Below are positions 22,463-33,897 of a stretch of DNA of 64,000 nucleotides, in pieces. Source of the stretch: Eukaryota sp. TZLM1-RC. Taxonomy: Eukaryota > Metamonada: BaSk clade. Numbering within the stretch: position 1 is the first letter of the stretch; each line of letters opens with the position of its first letter. The position numbers and the translations under genes were made by a program. Location of the stretch: the NCBI GenBank assembly GCA_040285825.1, contig JAUPSS010000003.1, positions 3,100,001 through 3,164,000 of the forward strand. The letters run 5' to 3'. Below the pieces are notes generated by a model. That model searched no databases, was not told the DNA's origin, and saw only the letters and a program-made list of their open reading frames with translations.

Positions 22463-23030
22463 AGTTTTCTAATCAGTAAAAATATTTCCAAAAATAAATT
22501 TCATGAAGTGATATTCAGCTTAAGAAATTCACATAAAAATTCATTAAATTCACTTGAGATTGGTGGCCAATTATTCGAGGATTCTAGAACTTCTGTGGAC
22601 GATCTCACCAAAGATGGAAGTTCTTGGAATAAGTTTGAATGATGCTTGAAGAAATTTTGCATTTCAAATGAAAACCACAGATTAAAGATAATCAAATTAC
22701 TTGACAAATCAGGACAATTTGTAACAACATGCCTTTGTTGGAAAGCGGCATAATAAACATCATCACACTAAAATGACAGCTATGTCCACTAATAATCTTC
22801 ATTCTTTTATATCAACCATTTTAGTTTCTTTGTGTTCTCTGTTTCCATTTCATCAGAGCAAATCAACTCAACCTCAATAAAATAGATTATAAATCATTGT
22901 TTGGTTGTATTTGTGTGGTTTAAATCAGCGGTAGAGTGAAATTCAAAATTCTTTGTTTCCACACCAAATAGATAGAACTGTATTGAGTTAGAATTGTTTT
23001 TTTAAACTGTATTTTTATTGAGAAAAAAAA
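22463..23030. other. No recognised feature
   Basis: A minus-strand open frame at 22501-22707 has no recognisable motif. I see nothing else here. Confidence 0.5.
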
Positions 23031-23035
23031 TTTAT

Positions 23036-25310
23036 CTAGTATGCAATATCCTCCAAACAAACGTCACTATTACTAAACCTACTCACAGCATTTCGTTCAT
23101 ATTCTAAACCAATAGCTAAAAGAGCCTTAGAAATCACTGTTGGAATAGACTTAAAAATGCAAAAAACAATTTTATTTAACCAGAAGGTGGAATTTATTGT
23201 TTTACCAGACCTACTCAGTAACACTTTTTTGAAGTCGTCAAAAAAGTGCAACCCTGAAGGTCCAATATAGCCAAAAAGAGAAATTGCAAATGACACAAAC
23301 TGATATTTCACATGTTCCACTCTACTTCTGGAAACAGAGCTACTAAAATTGATTCAAAGACTGAAAAAAAATTCTCATTGATCATTACCTTTTATTGAAC
23401 AAGGAAAAGTATCATGTGCCATACAACTAAAAATCTGCATCCTCAAACTATGACCCTTGTTTAACAACAGAACAAGCGTTAATAGCAAAAAAGATATTGT
23501 ACTTGATTTTCCAACTTTTTTCCAACTTTTCATAAAAGAAGGCTGTATTTGTTCGAATTCGATATTCAACTTGCAGAAAAACTTTTTTGAAATTTTCAAA
23601 AAAGTGTAACCATGAAGGTCCAATATTGCCAAAAAGAGAAATAGCAAACGGCACAAACTGATATTTCACAGGTTCGACTCTATCTAATTCTACCAATGGT
23701 TCTTCATATTGTTTTAGTTTCTCTTTTTCGACGTAAAATAGCGGTGAATCAGCGGACTACACCAAACGAGCAGCAGAATTTTTGCAGACATCTACTGAGA
23801 CAACAGCCACAACATTGAGAACACCATCGATCCCTGAAGCTACTGAATCTGCCCTTTGTTTACCAAAGGAATCTTCAGTTTGATCTGGAAACAGCTTACG
23901 TACTGATAGTTCAACAGATGCTTCTATATTGAAATTTTTGCACATGGCATCTCTATTAGTTTATTGAATTTGCACACTTGATTAAATTAAATCATAACTA
24001 ATGGGACGACTATCATTAAACCAAGATTTCCTCTACAAAATCTTGATTTGCTTGCTGTCTAGCTAAAGCTTCTCTAATTCGATTGAAAAACCGCGGTAAT
24101 CTATTAATAATGGCAAATTGAATCCGTGAACGCCATAAAAAAATATCAAATCTTTTCATTGTTTTTTCTTTCACCATTTTTTGGAAGTCATCCAAAAAAG
24201 TTTCTGCTTCAACTGATAATCTTCCATTTATCGAAAATGGAAAAGCAATAAAAACCAGCTATATGCACATGGCATATAATTGATCACGAACTGAGTCATG
24301 AACAATTGAGCGATAAGTTATAAAATACTTACAGTTTAAAATATGGGAAAGCGTAACAACACTCATGCAGCGACAAATGAAATCATTTGGTAAAGAACAA
24401 GGCCATAGAAAACATCTCATTCTCATTGCAGTGGTCCATTGGTGATCATTAAGTAGAAGGCCATAAATGTTGGGAATTTGGAAGATTATGCAACTTGAGC
24501 AACTGTCTTCAAGATCAATCAAAAAGTTTGTAAAAACGGGATTTTTTTAGCCAAGCTAGGACGTACAATATAATACAAGTTTTCTAAAACTTTCAAGATT
24601 TTTTTCTGCAATATTGCAAAAGTCAGTGGTAAGGAGAGCAAGCTTTTTGGAGGAAGTTCCACAATATCAGAGGGTAAACATTTAGACCATATTATTGGGT
24701 GAAAGAGTTTCAATTTCCAGTTGCAAAAAAATAAGATAAGAGCTGCCACAATTTTCAATGAGATCAATTTTTCTGGAAAGCAATTCATTCATAAATAAAT
24801 TTCTTACCACCTCCAATAAAGGCAGCTTTACAAAGGTAGCTCGATTTATGAAAATCAAAACCACCGAAATTTGTACCATAAAAAATGTGGCTTCGTAACA
24901 GAAATGCATCAATTTCCAATAATTTTTGCTAAAAAATTGGTTCTTTGTTTATTGAAAATTGGACAAAATTCCAAAGAAATTGATGGTGATGTTGATCTCA
25001 AAAATGAGTAAATTTTCCAGAATAACAAATTTTTAGGAAAAAGACATTTAAATGTTTTTCAATATTTATATTTTCTATTGATTCTAATTTATTTCCAAAT
25101 TGAGTCAACAGAATCGAAAGTTGGCCTTTGACATCTTCAATATTTCCGAGATAACAACCCAAAAAACCAAAACGAGATTGATCATAATTGATAAAGGGAA
25201 CATTGACACCATTAATGAAAAAATCAATTGCTTCATGGCCAATAATCAAACATTTGGAGATATTTAAAAAAATTGAATTAGAATTGTGGACAGAGTAGAA
25301 AGTAGGAAAA
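23036..25310 (-). pseudogene. RLE-B non-LTR retroelement mosaic, minus strand
   Basis: Minus-strand order: thumb 'NISKCLIIGHEAID' with 'FLGCYLGNIEDV' (about 25260-25080), middle part, finger 'LPNDFICRC..LSHILNCKYFITYR' (about 24390-24310), 'HDSVRDQLYAMC'. Then a 313-bp RLE-A insertion, then 'QRADSVASGIDGVLNVVAVVSVDV' (about 23860-23780) as the endonuclease, and a C-terminal part. A plus-strand RLE-A scrap lies at about 23405-23570, and a second RLE-B C-terminus at 23036-23340. Multiple stops show it is dead. Confidence 0.75.
23951..24263 (-). mobile_element. RLE-A 3' fragment inserted in RLE-B
   Basis: A 313-bp 5'-truncated RLE-A copy, coding for the C-terminus from 'FIAFPFSINGR' to the 'EEILV' end plus the 3' UTR. 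It is flanked by perfect 12-bp direct repeats TGCACATGGCAT at 23939-23950 and 24264-24275. Removing it and one repeat restores RLE-B coding ('DQLYAMCK' onward). This is a clean target-primed insertion. Confidence 0.88.
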
Positions 25311-25934
25311 CAAGCATTTGTTTCGGTCCCATTGAAACAGAGAGGGAGAGAGAAAGGGAGAAATGTTGAGATAGCTGAATAGGAAGAGGACAAGAGTTGA
25401 AGGAAGGAGAAGGAAACTGGAAAAAAACATTGAGTTTAGACGGAGTAAAAACGACCAGAACAGCCAGAGTGTAAATCGAGCTGATGTTGATGACCACTAA
25501 TAGAGATACATTGGATAGGCATTTGATACCATTGTGTAAATTAGCAATCAATTTGAAATTGCCATCAGCATGTCAGACATCGTGTCAGACAGCGAGATTA
25601 TCTTGACTCTTCCCATTTCTCTGACCGTATGCAGAGACGAGAAAAAGGATAACGAGGTTACGGACCCGGTTCCCACCTCCTTCTTCAACCTGTTCTTCAC
25701 AGAACAGCAGAGTACTTCCCCCCGAACTCCTCAGTCGGCAACAGTCATCCTGCTTAACAAAAAAACAAACGGAAGGTCAGAGCCTCGATTTCCTATAGGT
25801 ATCGTCGTTCTGATCCTTCCGTGGGGGTAGAGTCTGCACTTCTTTCAGTCATCCTGTGAGTCATGATGAGGGTGCTGTTGAATCAGCCATGGTGCTAATC
25901 ATTTTAGATACGGGATGTTTTTCTTGTTTTTTTT
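25311..25934. other. Purine-rich stretch and short unrecognised ORF
   Basis: 25335-25425 is rich in GA. 25570-25830 (+) is an 86-codon ORF from ATG with a higher GC content and an acidic, Ser/Thr-rich product that I do not recognise. It may be the leader of the exonuclease/Fanzor unit that follows, but only its position says so. Confidence 0.35.
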
Positions 25935-26297
25935 GTGTTGAATTGTTATTTTGTTTATGTTTTTGATTTGGTTGATTTTTGTGGTTTAGATACTTGCACT
26001 TTAAATATGGGATGTTGTGTCTTAAACTATTATTTTGACAATGTTGAGTTTGATTATTATGTACATAATTTATCTTTTCAATCCAGTATCTGCCAACATC
26101 TTCTATCAACAAACCCATTTACTGTTGATTTATCAATGGATAGGGATGTTGAAACAAATCCTTGTCTTAGAAAGAGAAGATCTTTTAAATCAACTCCTTC
26201 ATCGAAAACTATTAGAAAAGCGATTTTTGACCAACAAACATCAAAGCGTAAGCGAAAAAATCAACAAAAAGCACTGAACCGAGAAATATTTATTTAG
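25935..26297 (+). pseudogene. Basic leader ORF with a decayed 2A-like motif
   Basis: The predicted protein has a hydrophobic start, then 'DLSMDRDVETNPC' followed by the strongly basic 'LRKRRSFKS' and 'SKRKRKNQQK'. 2A peptides, found at the N-terminus of many retroelement and some transposon proteins, have the core D-V/I-E-x-N-P-G-P. Here Cys-Leu stands where Gly-Pro is needed, one base change each. The basic part could be a nuclear localisation signal. The ORF stops at 26297, just before the exonuclease-like remnant. Confidence 0.4.
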
Positions 26298-26303
26298 AAT
26301 ACA

Positions 26304-27345
26304 ATGTTGAATATCGAGAACATGAATATTTTGACAAAAAAACCATTGAAAGCGAGTATGGTCAGAAAAATTGACCCAAGTTGTAGTGGTTTCAAGCCTG
26401 ATCCATTGATTCAATTCAAATCAATGACTTTAAATCGAAATTTTCCCGCTGTTATGTGCTTTGATCTTGAAACCTATCAGGATGGTCAGCTTTACAGAAA
26501 CAATGAGAACCATTTTATTAAACCCGATAAGACCAGTGATAAAATAGAAAAAGATTGTGGAAATTTTTTGAAAAAAACTGATGAGCAAATGGGTGAGTGG
26601 ATTTCAGATCAAAAAGTTTTTTTTTAATTTCGATTGTTATTGGTAAGTTTGACCGCCATAATTTCTATTTGGAGAAGAAATATTCACTTATGTTGAGAAT
26701 GAGTCCTCAAATCAGATTACCTGACATTGCAAATTCAGGCAGAAATGTTCCTTTGACGAAAAAACTTTGTTTCGTAGGTTTTTGAACATTATTGGCAATC
26801 ATCAACCCCATTGTTTTCTTAATCACAATTCAATGCAGTTTGATTTACAGGTTTTAAAAATAGATTAAATTATTTTGATTTATTATTTGCCACTGTTCCA
26901 GATGATACAGCAATTGATGTACTCAATCAACTTTAACCAAGATGGAGAGAAGTTGTCATCAGGGAAAATGGCTTTTTTCTTTTAGATACTTTGGTTTTTG
27001 CCAAAAAGTTATTATAATACCCTACGGAAATGGATTTGGCAATTTGGCATATAAAATGATAAATGAAAAGAAAATCAAACTTCATCAGGAATTTTCCCAC
27101 ATTTTGCCAATTGATTGTTGAGCTACTTTCTCCTCTCATACAAAATTCGATTCAATATGGGCTTCATGATGATATCCTTCGTCTGAATCTTTTCGTGCTG
27201 TTTCAGAAAGGCAAATTGATTTTATCATCTTATAAAACCATTCGAGCAACCGTCAACTCAATGGTTAAACATTCAAATGTGATACTCAAATTGAGAAAAA
27301 CTGCTTTAAAATTTCGACAATTGTGTGTTCACACCACTTGATGCT
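26304..27345 (+). pseudogene. Decayed DEDDh-like 3'-5' exonuclease
   Basis: Read across frames, motifs appear in the order of the DEDDh family: ExoI 'CFDLETYQDG' (about 26460), ExoII 'FLNHNSMQFDLQVL' (about 26820-26860), 'LLDTLVFAKK' (about 26975-27010, as in TREX-like proteins), and a possible ExoIII H-x4-D in 'FSHILPID' (about 27090-27115). Stops and frameshifts occur between motifs. It lies between the 2A-like leader and the Fanzor gene on the same strand, so the three may have formed one element. The family call rests on motif spacing only. Confidence 0.4.
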
Positions 27346-27545
27346 TAAAGCTCTATTGACAGTATCGTTTTGAACTTACTTTTATACCACCAGAAATATC
27401 TGCCCAATTATATGAATCATTAATAGCCAGAATTCGTTATGTTTCAGCTGAGTATTATGGGGAAGAAATGGTGAAATTCAAAAAGTGCATTTCCAAAGGA
27501 TTTTAAAGACTTTATCTATGGTGAAGGAGATTATAGATTATCGAC

Positions 27546-29445
27546 TACCTTTGAACAACAAAGTTGAACAAAACTATAAGTAATGTAGACCATTTGAGAT
27601 ATAGGCCTGAGTTTTTTCCTCGATTTCCAACTGATGGATTCAGTAGAACATCTGGGTATATGGCCCCAGTAATGTTTGCCAATTTTGAGAATAATTGGAA
27701 ACTAAATTATGAAAAACATATTAATCGATTTATTAATGTTTACTTTGACAAACCAGATGTGGAAAATGTGTTATCAAAAATGCACAAGCTGGGTGGATAC
27801 TCAATGCCATTATCTACTATAATTTCACTATATAGATTTAGGCTTCGTCAATTCAAAAACATGTTTTTAGTTGAAGATAGAGATTGCTTGAGTTCTTTGT
27901 TTCATCATCCTGAAAATATTTCAGCCCTTCTGAATGGGGAATTTTTCGATTTATGTGAACACCATGATATAAGAAATAATGAACTTAGAGACATATTTGA
28001 AGGTCTTATTGAACCATTTACTTGTCAAATTGAGAATTTTGTCACTAACGAGAATTTAGTTGACAACATATTTCCAGTGGATATACATTTTCTTGCAGAC
28101 GCTGTTGAAAAATATCCTCAAATATTCCTAAAACCAGCAATTACAACAGCCCAATATATTTCCAGTAGAGAGGGAAAACCTTATCACGTTACCCCTGTTT
28201 CAATTACTGTAGGTCCTCCATATTTTCCTATTGATACAAGAACAATATGGACATCTATTAGACAAACAATGATGGACGATTTGTTGCTTAAACAGAAATT
28301 GAAAATGGTCAATATGTAAGTCCAAGTTCATAGATTCAAACCACCTGAGCAATTTGATTTTTGGTCTAATATTCTCGATTTAAACCAACTAATGTTCAAA
28401 CACAGAATTTACAAATTCAACAACATTATCCACACATATGGATTTAATATTGCAGTAGAATTTGTTCGTCAGGATTTACAAAGTCAGAAATGTAAGCCAG
28501 ACAACAAGGCCAGTGTTTCTGATTTATATATCGATGATGTTGATGTTGATATTTTTCAAGACAAACGAATTGTTGTTTGTGATCCTGGAAAAAGACTGAT
28601 GAAGAACTAGCCACGGTGCCTGAACATGAAACTGAACAGCAAAGAAATAGTCGGGTGATGAATCAAGACAAGAAGTACAAATGGTTGAGAATGACTCAGA
28701 TGTGCTGGTCTTTGAAAAGTAGGATGAATGAAAAGCAAAAACGATGGGCGACAAAGTATAATGAGGTAGATTACGACAGGAACCAAATGTTACAGTCTAA
28801 CGAAATCACAATTGAAAATGCAAACACTGAATTGTCTGCGTTTGTTGCCAATTCAGCAACTTTTATAAATTTGTCCAACTTTGTGGTTGCCAAACTTCGG
28901 CAAGTTTTTTTTGACAATCGACTTTTATAGTCTTGACTTGTGGAGCATTCATAAAATGAAAGCTTTTATTCACATGCAAAAGACTGAAAGTTGGTTATTA
29001 AAAAATCTTGTTCAGCAGTTTGGCAATCCAAAAGACACTTTAATACTACTGGGTGATTATGGTGAAAAAAGGTTCCAAGAATTTAAAACATCAGAGACCT
29101 ACTAGAGGCATTGGATGGATTCAATTTCTGAAAAGAAATGGATTTGAAGTAACGATGATTAATGAAGCTTTCACTTCAGCAAAATGTCCTGTTTGTTTTG
29201 GAAAGGTTGCTACGTTTTTGAGAGTAACAAATCCCACATTCTATAGAAGAGAAAAGACTCCTGTTACTACATGTCATGGTTTATTAGCTTGTAATAGTGA
29301 GAGTTGCAAACACAGTAACAAAGGCTCAACAAACTTTTCAATAAAATTAAGCTGGCTTGTCTGAATATGTTTGCAATTGCTGAAGCTAGAATGAGTGGTA
29401 ATGAAAGGCCTGAGTATTTGTGTATTAGATAGTTTTTGTAATTAT
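27546..29445 (+). pseudogene. Fanzor (eukaryotic TnpB-like RNA-guided nuclease), decayed
   Basis: An interrupted gene of about 600 codons. The N-terminal part (27564-28319) has 'NWKLNYEKHINRFI'. After an in-frame TAA (28317-28319) comes 'RIYKFNNIIHTYGFNIAVEF', like the F..xITDGxxVxV block of Fanzors. RuvC-I is 'RIVVCDPGK' (about 28570). Then 'NANTELSAFVANSATF' (about 28820). The RuvC-II region is 'TLILLGDYG', then 'RGIGWIQFLKRNGFEV' and 'MINEAFTSAKCPVC' with the E-x-x-TS-x-x-C-x-x-C pattern (about 29155-29190). Zinc-ribbon second half 'LLACNSESC'. RuvC-III is damaged ('FNKIKLACLNMF'). Frameshifts lie near 28590, 28905, 29070 and 29335, mostly in A or T runs. Confidence 0.72.
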
Positions 29446-29513
29446 TCCTGGGAATTTCACACAGATTAAATTCATTTGACCTCACCTGTCACCTATCTAT
29501 AAGCTATTTGATA

Positions 29514-30857
29514 ATGTCCAGTGCTATTGCTACAAGGTATATTCGGTCCCAGTCTCTTCGTGTGCTGTCTTTCATGCCACAACCTTTTAATGGAACCGCT
29601 GACTGCAGCAACAACGTTTTACAATCCACATCCTCCAACGCGTCCAGTCTCACCCAGTCCGACAGTCGCGTCCGTACAGCTGATGTTACTTCTCGAAAGG
29701 GCCATTCATGGGAAGATTACATGTTAAAGTACAACCTGCTTAAGGGTATATTTGAAGCAGGCTTTGAAGAGCCCTCTCCAGTGCAAGAACAAGTCATTCC
29801 TATGGCTCTTATGGGAAAGCCTCTCTTGGGACGCTCTAAAAACGGAACAGGCAAAACTGCTTCCTATTTAATTCCAGTGCTTGAAAGAATCAGCATAGAA
29901 AAGGTTAAACCACAAGCTGTGGTCCTCGTACCAACCAGAGAACTCGCACTTCAAACTTCAGAAGTCGCCCGCAAGCTGGCCACCTTTATGGAAGGTGTTC
30001 AAATAATGGTATGTACAGGGGGTACTTCTGTCCGTGATGACGTGATACGGTTACGTCAAGGTGTTCATCTCTTGGTAGGTACCCCTGGTCGTATACTTGA
30101 TCTCACCAGAAGAAAAATTGCTGATTTAAGTGAATGTAACATGTTTATTATGGATGAAGCTGACAAGCTTTTGGCTGCTGAATTTCAACGCACCATATCC
30201 CAACTTCTACCCTCTTTACCTCCAAAACGTCAAATCATGGTCTTTTCAGCCACATTCCCAATTGATGTCAAACATTTCGTGGATGAATACATGTCGTCTA
30301 ATGGACCACCCCACACTGTGAATCTGATGACCGAACTGACATTAAAAGGTCTTACACAATATTACGCATATGTTGAAGAAAGACAAAAAGTACATTGTTT
30401 ACATACACTGTTTAAGAAACTCAACATTAATCAGTCAATAATCTTTTGTAATTCTGTAAATAGAACCAAACTACTTGCAAAGAAGATCACTGAACTCGGT
30501 TATGACTGTTATTACGTTCACAGCGCTATGGAACAATCCGAACGTTCCCGTGTATATGCAGACTTCAAAAATGGAGCTTGCCGCAATCTCGTATCATCTG
30601 ATGTGTTTGCCAGAGGTATTGATGTTCCCTCTGTCAATGTTGTGGTTAACTTTGACATGCCCAGAAGCTCAGAAACCTTTTTGCATAGGGTTGGTAGGAG
30701 TGGAAGGTTTGGTACCCTGGGTATTTCTGTTTCTTTTGTTACTCCCGCGGATAGAATGCTCTTGTACACCATTGAACAAGAATTATCAACAGAGATTCAG
30801 CCTATTCCCTCGCATGTTCCTCATAATTTGTATTTGGATCCTCATCCGTCATCGTAA
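29514..30857 (+). CDS. DHH1: DEAD-box RNA helicase, DHH1/DDX6 family
   Basis: 447 residues from the ATG at 29514. RecA1 has the Q motif '[10 protein letters not shown]', motif I 'NGTGKT' (about residue 110), Ia 'PTRELALQ', 'GTPGR', DEAD 'DEADK' (about 214) and 'SAT' (about 245). RecA2 has 'IIFCNSVNR', '[15 protein letters not shown]' and '[10 protein letters not shown]'. The stretch '[20 protein letters not shown]' is diagnostic for DHH1/DDX6, the helicase of mRNA decapping and translational repression in P-bodies. The N-terminal 60 residues are Ser/Thr-rich and unconserved. An AATAAA lies about 43 bases after the stop. A Fanzor remnant ends only about 70 bases upstream. Confidence 0.96.
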   Translation: MSSAIATRYIRSQSLRVLSFMPQPFNGTADCSNNVLQSTSSNASSLTQSDSRVRTADVTSRKGHSWEDYMLKYNLLKGIFEAGFEEPSPVQEQVIPMALMGKPLLGRSKNGTGKTASYLIPVLERISIEKVKPQAVVLVPTRELALQTSEVARKLATFMEGVQIMVCTGGTSVRDDVIRLRQGVHLLVGTPGRILDLTRRKIADLSECNMFIMDEADKLLAAEFQRTISQLLPSLPPKRQIMVFSATFPIDVKHFVDEYMSSNGPPHTVNLMTELTLKGLTQYYAYVEERQKVHCLHTLFKKLNINQSIIFCNSVNRTKLLAKKITELGYDCYYVHSAMEQSERSRVYADFKNGACRNLVSSDVFARGIDVPSVNVVVNFDMPRSSETFLHRVGRSGRFGTLGISVSFVTPADRMLLYTIEQELSTEIQPIPSHVPHNLYLDPHPSS

Positions 30858-31026
30858 GTTGTGTATTTTAGATGGTTTTCTCTTTAGAGTTTTTACGTCT
30901 AATAAAAAGTTTAAAAATGAAGTTTTTAATACCAACCTTAATTAATCAACAATTAATTGTACACTCGACATTTGTGAATTCGAGGAATTGAGCGTTATAC
31001 GAACACCATTTCCCTGCACTTTACAC

Positions 31027-32319
31027 ATGTCACTCTCACATGTACATCTGCATATCATACGCTTACATGTAGAGTCTGCACTTGATCAGGGGCGATACTC
31101 TGTCGTTTCAGAAACTGTTCCTTCAGTTGAAGACATCATTGATTCATGGGGAGAGCAACATAGTAAAAGGCTCTCTTCTCTCGCGCATGATACTTGCTTT
31201 CTTCTCAAATACACAGACATTTCTACACCACGGCAATTTGATTCGGTCACCAATACTATTCTCAACATTGCCAAGCACTACGATTCTGATGTTACCAAGG
31301 AAGCAATTGATAGCCTTGTCTATATTTCTGGCTCATTCACTTCATTCATGCGAATCATTTCTCCATTATTGTCCCAGATGTTTCGCAATATAGACACTGC
31401 TTCTGATAATGAAAAGATTAAATTGGCCCAATTGATAATATTTATACTTGCCAAATGTACACAAAAGCATGAATTACTGCACCTTATTGCTGTGAATTTC
31501 AAATCAAATACAATAGATTACATTTGGGATATGGAGATTACCCCAGATGAAGTGTTCGGCACTTTCAGAACCCAGCCATCTAAAATTGGTAGTCTTCCTC
31601 TATTTGTGGCAACTCTGCTTCAAAGTAGAAATGAAAAAGTTAGAAGTTTCGCATATCATGTGATTGCTGCCAAATCAGCTGTTTTTCCTGATATTGCTTC
31701 TCGAATGATTGGTATATTAAAAAAGGGAATTTGGTTTGAGAGCGAGAACAATAGGGTTTTGGTGTGCTTTTTACTGTCAGATATTTGCTGTAGACATAAG
31801 ATTGCGGCTGATTTTGCTCTTTCACTAGTTGGTTATCCGTGTGAAAAAGTAGCAGCCATCTCCGTTTTCACAATAGGAAGATTGTTATTGGAAGATGTTT
31901 GGGGGCTGGAAGTAGAGCGTCAAATCGCTGTTATGGCTAAGTTTTTGGTAACCTATGACATGGGAAGGAATCAAAAATTGAAAAATTCTAAAGAAATTGA
32001 TGCAGGAGTCAAGTTTGTTAAACATTGTTTCCAACTTTATTCTTCCAACCATTCACAACATCAGCAAGAACTCATCAATACTGTTGTTTGGGTAACTTTA
32101 AACGCAATTGTTGAGAAGAGAATCGTAATTGATGACAGAATCACAGTCGCTACCAACGTTCACCCCATTTTAAGAATAATAATGGAATCCATTGGTTCTG
32201 AGTACCTTGAAACTATTCTCTTTGGGCTGAGAGAAAATTTGAAAGAGGGTTTGGGGATGGAACTGAGTGATGTCCAGCTTTATAATATTTTAGGAATTCA
32301 AGAAAAGTTGAATGATTAA
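31027..32319 (+). CDS. Hypothetical helical-repeat (ARM/HEAT-like) protein
   Basis: 430 residues from the first ATG in frame (31027). The sequence is almost entirely alpha-helical in appearance, with paired amphipathic helices of 35-45 residues, for example 'LPLFVATLLQSRNEKVRSFA' and 'ISVFTIGRLLLEDVW'. That suggests ARM or HEAT repeats and a scaffold role. No signal peptide, membrane segment or catalytic motif is visible. I do not recognise the family. It is co-directional with DHH1, 169 bases downstream. Confidence 0.7.
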   Translation: MSLSHVHLHIIRLHVESALDQGRYSVVSETVPSVEDIIDSWGEQHSKRLSSLAHDTCFLLKYTDISTPRQFDSVTNTILNIAKHYDSDVTKEAIDSLVYISGSFTSFMRIISPLLSQMFRNIDTASDNEKIKLAQLIIFILAKCTQKHELLHLIAVNFKSNTIDYIWDMEITPDEVFGTFRTQPSKIGSLPLFVATLLQSRNEKVRSFAYHVIAAKSAVFPDIASRMIGILKKGIWFESENNRVLVCFLLSDICCRHKIAADFALSLVGYPCEKVAAISVFTIGRLLLEDVWGLEVERQIAVMAKFLVTYDMGRNQKLKNSKEIDAGVKFVKHCFQLYSSNHSQHQQELINTVVWVTLNAIVEKRIVIDDRITVATNVHPILRIIMESIGSEYLETILFGLRENLKEGLGMELSDVQLYNILGIQEKLND

Positions 32320-33897
32320 CGCTCTTTTCAGTGACCATCTCATATTGAACAACTCTTATTCGACATTTATTCAATAAGCGAAAAGGTTTTATTTTTTCAA
32401 TGATATTTAAATTTTGTTAAAAATGTAACATTCGCCATGTAAATTGTTTATCGGACGATTTTTATTTCATTTAGTTTTACTGTGCAGATTCACTTGATTG
32501 ATAACGAATTATGAATCACAAATTATTACTTTATCCCACAATACCTGGTAATTTATTAACTCATTTGTTTGTACAAACAAAACAGCCTATCTCCTTAGTG
32601 CAAATATAAATCATTTAAAGCTTGTTTGTCTATGCATTTTAATAGGTTTAGGCAGTGGATTGTATAATTGACGATACACATTCAGTTTTCACGAGTTTGG
32701 AAGAAACATATTACATGAATTTATTTATTCAGAAACTTATATACCAGCATCTAAACAATCAATGTCTCCCACAGCAAAAAACTACAGTAATCAGTGTAAT
32801 TGACTGAAACAGACTAATTAATATCCAAACTAATCAATCTTGTAAAAAATAACTCTGGATTATTTTGTAATTAAGGATGTGAAGTTTACCGTTGTTCAAA
32901 CGTTCAACATGTCACTGTTCTTGATCTTTCTTTATTGGTACCAGCTTATCTATTCCATATTATTCATCACGACTTTCTTCATTATTTTCCCAAATCCACT
33001 CAGTTGTGGTGATGTTTGAGAATCGGACAATGAACCACTTCCTGTTGCTCATTGGTTGTGTTGATTTGGCCGTTGGCATTCCGCATTGGGGAACCAAACA
33101 CCATAATGTGGTGGGGAAAGATGGTGAAGATGATTTTAGTTTATGTTAAACTGTTCGTTCAGCATAGTAAATTGGGACAGGTCATCCATGTAAGCCACAT
33201 AAAATGGGTAAAAACGAAGAGTGTCATAACCAATTTGCACATAATTAGCCAATAATTGTAAGCATATAGTAATCCTAGATTGGTTAATAAAAGTTTTGCT
33301 AATTTGCACAATTGTGAATTCATCAATCAAATTTTCATACATTGATATAATTCTAGTTGCAACTATCTCATTGTGAGATTGATCCAAGAGAGAGCAGCGC
33401 ATAAGAGACCGTGTTCAACATCCGCTTAAAAATGAAAAGACAATTCTTTTCTGCCAAAAATATGTATTAAAATTTTAACTAATCCTTCTTTTAACAATCA
33501 ATTCAAAATTTGCCAAAAAACGTAAAGCAGTGGGTACAGTGTTTCAAAAAGTGAAAGTACAAATGGATACAAATCGTATTTTACATGGTGTTTTGTAGAC
33601 AATTTGAATTGGACAAAGGTTTACTATTAAACGAAAATTTTTTCAGACTTTTTGCCCTGAACAGAACACATTTGCACACCAGTGTCACAATTTGATCCTA
33701 TTTGTTATTGATTTGTTAAAGGTAGGACAATTTGAAATGTTGTTCACACTTCTTGTGATCTAGATTAATGGAACAACTGAGATTTGCAACAGGTTCCATT
33801 TTTCAACTTGAATTCCACGGTGTGAGAAAACAAGTAAAGGATGGTGTTAAAAATGTTGTTTGTTTGAGATTCTCCCAAATGTTCATATATTTTCGCC
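32320..33897. other. Intergenic, possible faint RT scrap
   Basis: No gene seen. On the minus strand at about 33130-33230 a frame reads 'FYPFYVAYMDDLSQF', similar to the YMDD region of the RLE-B group (YP..xVGYMDDIS). It is isolated and may be chance or the last trace of an old insertion. Confidence 0.35.

Noticed and set aside
25570-25830. Genuine small host gene
   Set aside because: No recognisable family, no clear promoter or 3' signal, and adjacent to decayed mobile-element coding.
27546-29445. Bacterial IS200/IS605 TnpB contamination
   Set aside because: Three decayed copies are interleaved with eukaryotic genes and with the same retroelement families, and the motifs fit Fanzor better.
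33136-33402. Gene for the minus-strand ORF with YMDD
   Set aside because: Only a single short RT-like motif, with no neighbouring RT homology; kept as a low-confidence note.
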